From: Chloroflexota bacterium
GTDB taxonomy: Bacteria > Chloroflexota > Anaerolineae > Promineifilales > Promineifilaceae
Assembly (NCBI GenBank): GCA_963169155.1
Contig: CAUJGI010000710.1
Coordinates: 1 to 6,323 of the forward strand
DNA length: 6,323 nucleotides
Reading direction: 5' to 3'
Shown here: positions 3,990 to 6,323 of the stretch, piece by piece
How positions within the stretch are numbered: position 1 is the stretch's first letter
Layout of the letters: each line of letters opens with the position of its first letter
Position numbers and translations under genes: made by a program
The notes under the pieces: model-generated
Database searches by the model: none
What the model saw: only the letters and a program-made list of their open reading frames with translations
Told to the model about the DNA's origin: nothing

Positions 3990-6323
3990 ATGGTTCTGAT
4001 CTTAGACCAAACAGAAGTGTTTGATGATGTACAGACGCTCTCACCGCAGCAGGTGATGGCGTCTTTGCTTGCGTTACCCAACTTCGCGCAAAGACAATTC
4101 ATCGAACATATCACTTTTCATCTGAACCGGGCAGCACAAGATACTGTCGCTAATTTACTCAAAGAGAAATCTGACTACTTTTTAAGAAGCAATATTCAAA
4201 CCTGCCTGCAAATCGCCGACCTGCTCTGCCAATTTGGTCAGATAACGCAAAACGATTGGTACCTGGCGCTTGGTTTTCGGGCCAAGGCCAATGCCTTTGC
4301 CTACGGCGGGCTTGGTGAATATCAGGAAGCTATCACATTTTATGACCAGGCGGCCGAGATTTATAAAGCCCAAAATCATCTCGTTAACCAGGCGGGCTGT
4401 CATTATGCCAAACTGATGCCGCTGGCCCATTTAGGCCGTTATGACGAAGCCAAAGAAGCGGGCGAATGGGCCAGAAAAATTTTGCTAGAGCACGGCGAAT
4501 GGCTGCTGTTGGCCAAAGTAAAGGTCAATTTGGGCTTGGTCTATCTGAGACTGGGCGACGACGCCAAGGCGCTGGATCTGTTTGATAGAGCCAAAGCGAT
4601 TTACCTCAAGCACAGCGCTGCAATCGACACACTTGGCCGCGTGGAAAACAATCGCTCGATTGCGCTGCGTAATCTTGGTTTGTTCCAGCAATCCATCGAG
4701 GTCATTGAGGAGGCGGTCAAGCTGCTTGAAAAATCGGGGCAGGTGGCGGAAATTGCCCGCACCCAGCAAACGCTGGGCATCACGTATTTCATCCTGGGGC
4801 GGTACAACGAAGGGTTGGAACTGCTTAACAAGGCGCAGACGATATTTTTGTCAGACGGCCGTCACCGCGATGCCATCCTCATTGAGCTGTACATCAGCGA
4901 CTGCCTGCTGCAGTTGGGCCGCTATACCGACGTGCTGGAAAACTTCCAAAAGATTCGCCACCTCTTTGCCCGGTTAGGTGCCCAGTTTGAAGTGGCCCAA
5001 TGCCTGCTCAACGAAGCCGTAGCCCACGCGGGCCTGAGACATTACGAGCCAGCCCTGACTGCCTTGCACAAGGCAAAACGAATCTTCCGCAGCGAGGGAA
5101 ATGCCGTTTGGGCCGCTACGGCCGATTTGGAAATAGCCTCCATCTGCCTGCTTCAGGGAAAACTGGCTGAAGCTCTGTCGCTGAGCCTCACCTGCCTGAC
5201 GGTTTTTGAAGCCCACAACCTGCGCGTCCCAAGGGCCCATGCCCTGCTCCTGGCCGCCCGCGCCGAGCTGCAAACACAGGCGTACGAACAGGCCGAAAAA
5301 CACGCCAGCTGCGCCCTGGCCATTGGCACCCAGGACGAACTGCCGCTCATGATCTATCAGGCGCAGCATCTGCTGGGTCAGTTGGCCAGGGAAAAAGCCG
5401 ATTACCCGCAGGCGCGGGCCAGGCTGAAAAAGGCCATCATTGCCCTGGAACAGCTCAGAGGGCGCTTGATGCTGGAGTTTCGCTCCGATTTTCTGCTGGA
5501 CAAGCATCTCATTTACGAAGAAATGGTTCAGCTCTGTCTGCAAATGAATGAACCCACGGCCAGTTTGCACTACGCCGAAAGAGCCAAATCCCGCGTTCTT
5601 CTGGAAATGCTGGCGTTTCGGCTGGATATTGGCATTCAGGTTCGCGCCCCAGAAGACGAAGCCGTGGTTGCGGAACTGACGCGCCTGCGGGCGGAACGGG
5701 ACAGCGTCTATCGCCGCTGGGTCAGCACCGAAACCTCCGCCGATTTCACCGACTCTATTTTGGCCTCCGAGCAAAAAACGGCGCAAAAAAAGGTGCAGCA
5801 GCTGGAAAAGCGCATCACCTCCCTCTGGCACAACTTGCTGATTCGCAACGCAGATTACACCACCGACGCTGCTTTGTGGCAGATTCAGGCAGAGTCTGTG
5901 CAGCCCAGGCTGGACGCGGAAACGGTGCTTTTGGAGTTTTTTGTGGCCAAAGGGGAGTTGATTGTTTTTGTTATCACCGGCGAAACGGTGGCGGCTTACC
6001 CGCTGCCAAGCAAACCGGGCCAGATTCAGCAGCTCATGCAGCTTTTCTGGCTGAATCTGAATGCGGTGCCGCACAGCTCGCCGCAAAGAATCGACCAGCT
6101 GAGCAGCAATGCGCAGGGCATCTTGCGTCAGCTCTACAACGCATTGCTCGCCGAGGTAGCTGAGCTGCTGCCAGGTTACAAGAAGCTGATCATCATTCCG
6201 CACGGCTTTTTGCACTATTTGCCGTTTCATGCGCTTTACGGGCCAAACGGGCCGCTGCTGACCAAGTACGAAATTAGCTATTTGCCCAGCACCAATTTTA
6301 TTCAATACGGCCGTACCCACACC
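3990..6323 (+). CDS. TPR-CHAT protein (caspase-like peptidase), 3' end beyond window
   Basis: A large cytoplasmic protein, open for 778 codons to the window end. Residues 1-95 are a helical N-terminal segment. Residues ~98-490 hold about ten TPR-like helix pairs spaced about 40 residues (e.g. GLGEYQEAITFYDQAAEIY, LGDDAKALDLFDRAKAIY, LGRYNEGLELLNKAQTIF), a protein-binding array. Residues 490-545 are the linker common in such proteins (LRGRLMLEFRSDFLLDKHLIYE, then YAERAKSRVLLEMLA). A charged, probably coiled-coil part covers ~557-615. From ~640 the CHAT domain begins (ETVLLEFFVAKGELIVFVI), with its typical KKLIIIPHGFLHYLPFHALY near 731-750. The catalytic His and Cys should lie downstream of base 6323, so activity cannot be judged. 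The ATG at 3990 follows a weak purine SD (3981-3988), 18 bases after the zinc-finger stop and in the same frame. TPR-CHAT proteins include peptidases that cleave partner proteins; here the zinc-finger protein is the obvious candidate target. Confidence 0.87.
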   Translation, partial: MVLILDQTEVFDDVQTLSPQQVMASLLALPNFAQRQFIEHITFHLNRAAQDTVANLLKEKSDYFLRSNIQTCLQIADLLCQFGQITQNDWYLALGFRAKANAFAYGGLGEYQEAITFYDQAAEIYKAQNHLVNQAGCHYAKLMPLAHLGRYDEAKEAGEWARKILLEHGEWLLLAKVKVNLGLVYLRLGDDAKALDLFDRAKAIYLKHSAAIDTLGRVENNRSIALRNLGLFQQSIEVIEEAVKLLEKSGQVAEIARTQQTLGITYFILGRYNEGLELLNKAQTIFLSDGRHRDAILIELYISDCLLQLGRYTDVLENFQKIRHLFARLGAQFEVAQCLLNEAVAHAGLRHYEPALTALHKAKRIFRSEGNAVWAATADLEIASICLLQGKLAEALSLSLTCLTVFEAHNLRVPRAHALLLAARAELQTQAYEQAEKHASCALAIGTQDELPLMIYQAQHLLGQLAREKADYPQARARLKKAIIALEQLRGRLMLEFRSDFLLDKHLIYEEMVQLCLQMNEPTASLHYAERAKSRVLLEMLAFRLDIGIQVRAPEDEAVVAELTRLRAERDSVYRRWVSTETSADFTDSILASEQKTAQKKVQQLEKRITSLWHNLLIRNADYTTDAALWQIQAESVQPRLDAETVLLEFFVAKGELIVFVITGETVAAYPLPSKPGQIQQLMQLFWLNLNAVPHSSPQRIDQLSSNAQGILRQLYNALLAEVAELLPGYKKLIIIPHGFLHYLPFHALYGPNGPLLTKYEISYLPSTNFIQYGRTHT
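4854..4863. repeat. ACGGCCGT palindrome, copy 7
   Basis: GACGGCCGTC in the TPR region of the TPR-CHAT gene, encoding Asp-Gly-Arg. Confidence 0.7.
6306..6315. repeat. ACGGCCGT palindrome, copy 8
   Basis: TACGGCCGTA in the CHAT region of the TPR-CHAT gene, encoding Tyr-Gly-Arg. Confidence 0.7.

Noticed and set aside
4974..6320. 448-codon open frame on the minus strand, opposite the TPR-CHAT gene
   Set aside because: It is exactly antisense to a clear TPR-CHAT reading frame; its product has no recognisable domain and is rich in Gln/Arg/Phe, as expected from the reverse complement of Leu/Ala/Glu-rich helices.
2490..6323. Type III-E CRISPR (Craspase) locus
   Set aside because: A sigma factor and a TPR-CHAT protein are both present, but there is no repeat-spacer array, no Cas7-11-type effector and no recognisable Csx30/Csx31; the zinc-finger protein is not like Csx30 as far as I can see.

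Overview
The window (about 56% GC by eye) looks like chromosomal DNA of a Chloroflexota bacterium, probably an Anaerolineae/Ardenticatenia-type lineage. The inference rests on three things. The sigma factor belongs to a divergent ECF-like family that I associate with Chloroflexota. It is followed by a zinc-finger protein and a TPR-CHAT protein, a gene order I associate with the same group. The whole window is also peppered with a HIP1-like palindrome, ACGGCCGT (8 copies). No phage, transposase, tRNA, rRNA or CRISPR array is visible.

Layout. (1) Bases 1-1109, plus strand: the 3' part of a divergent chorismate synthase (aroC); the N-terminal ~50 residues lie before the window. (2) Bases 1106-1158: a 53-base imperfect palindrome that contains the aroC stop codon and separates it from the convergent next gene. 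(3) Bases 1164-2138, minus strand: a complete carbohydrate esterase family 7 enzyme (acetyl xylan esterase/cephalosporin-C deacetylase), very similar in length and motifs to the Thermotoga maritima enzyme, with its own SD, a candidate promoter and a 5' leader hairpin. (4) Bases 2205-2489: a non-coding divergent region with repeats and candidate promoter elements. (5) Bases 2490-6323 and beyond, plus strand: a three-gene cluster made of an ECF-like sigma factor (242 aa), a cytoplasmic zinc-finger anti-sigma-like protein with a C-terminal beta-sandwich-like domain (199 aa), and a TPR-CHAT protein (at least 778 aa, cut by the window end). A nested inverted repeat lies between the sigma and zinc-finger genes; the zinc-finger and TPR-CHAT genes are 18 bases apart and in the same reading frame.

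How the genes may work together. aroC (shikimate pathway) and the esterase (deacetylation of plant-type oligosaccharides) look like ordinary metabolic genes with no obvious link to each other. The last three genes form the interesting unit. A plausible model is that the zinc-finger protein holds the sigma factor inactive, that the TPR array of the CHAT protein senses a partner or signal, and that the CHAT peptidase cleaves the zinc-finger protein to free sigma. This resembles in outline the CRISPR-linked TPR-CHAT/Csx30/sigma arrangement of type III-E systems, but no CRISPR component is present here. The model is inference: the CHAT catalytic His and Cys are expected just past the window and cannot be checked here.
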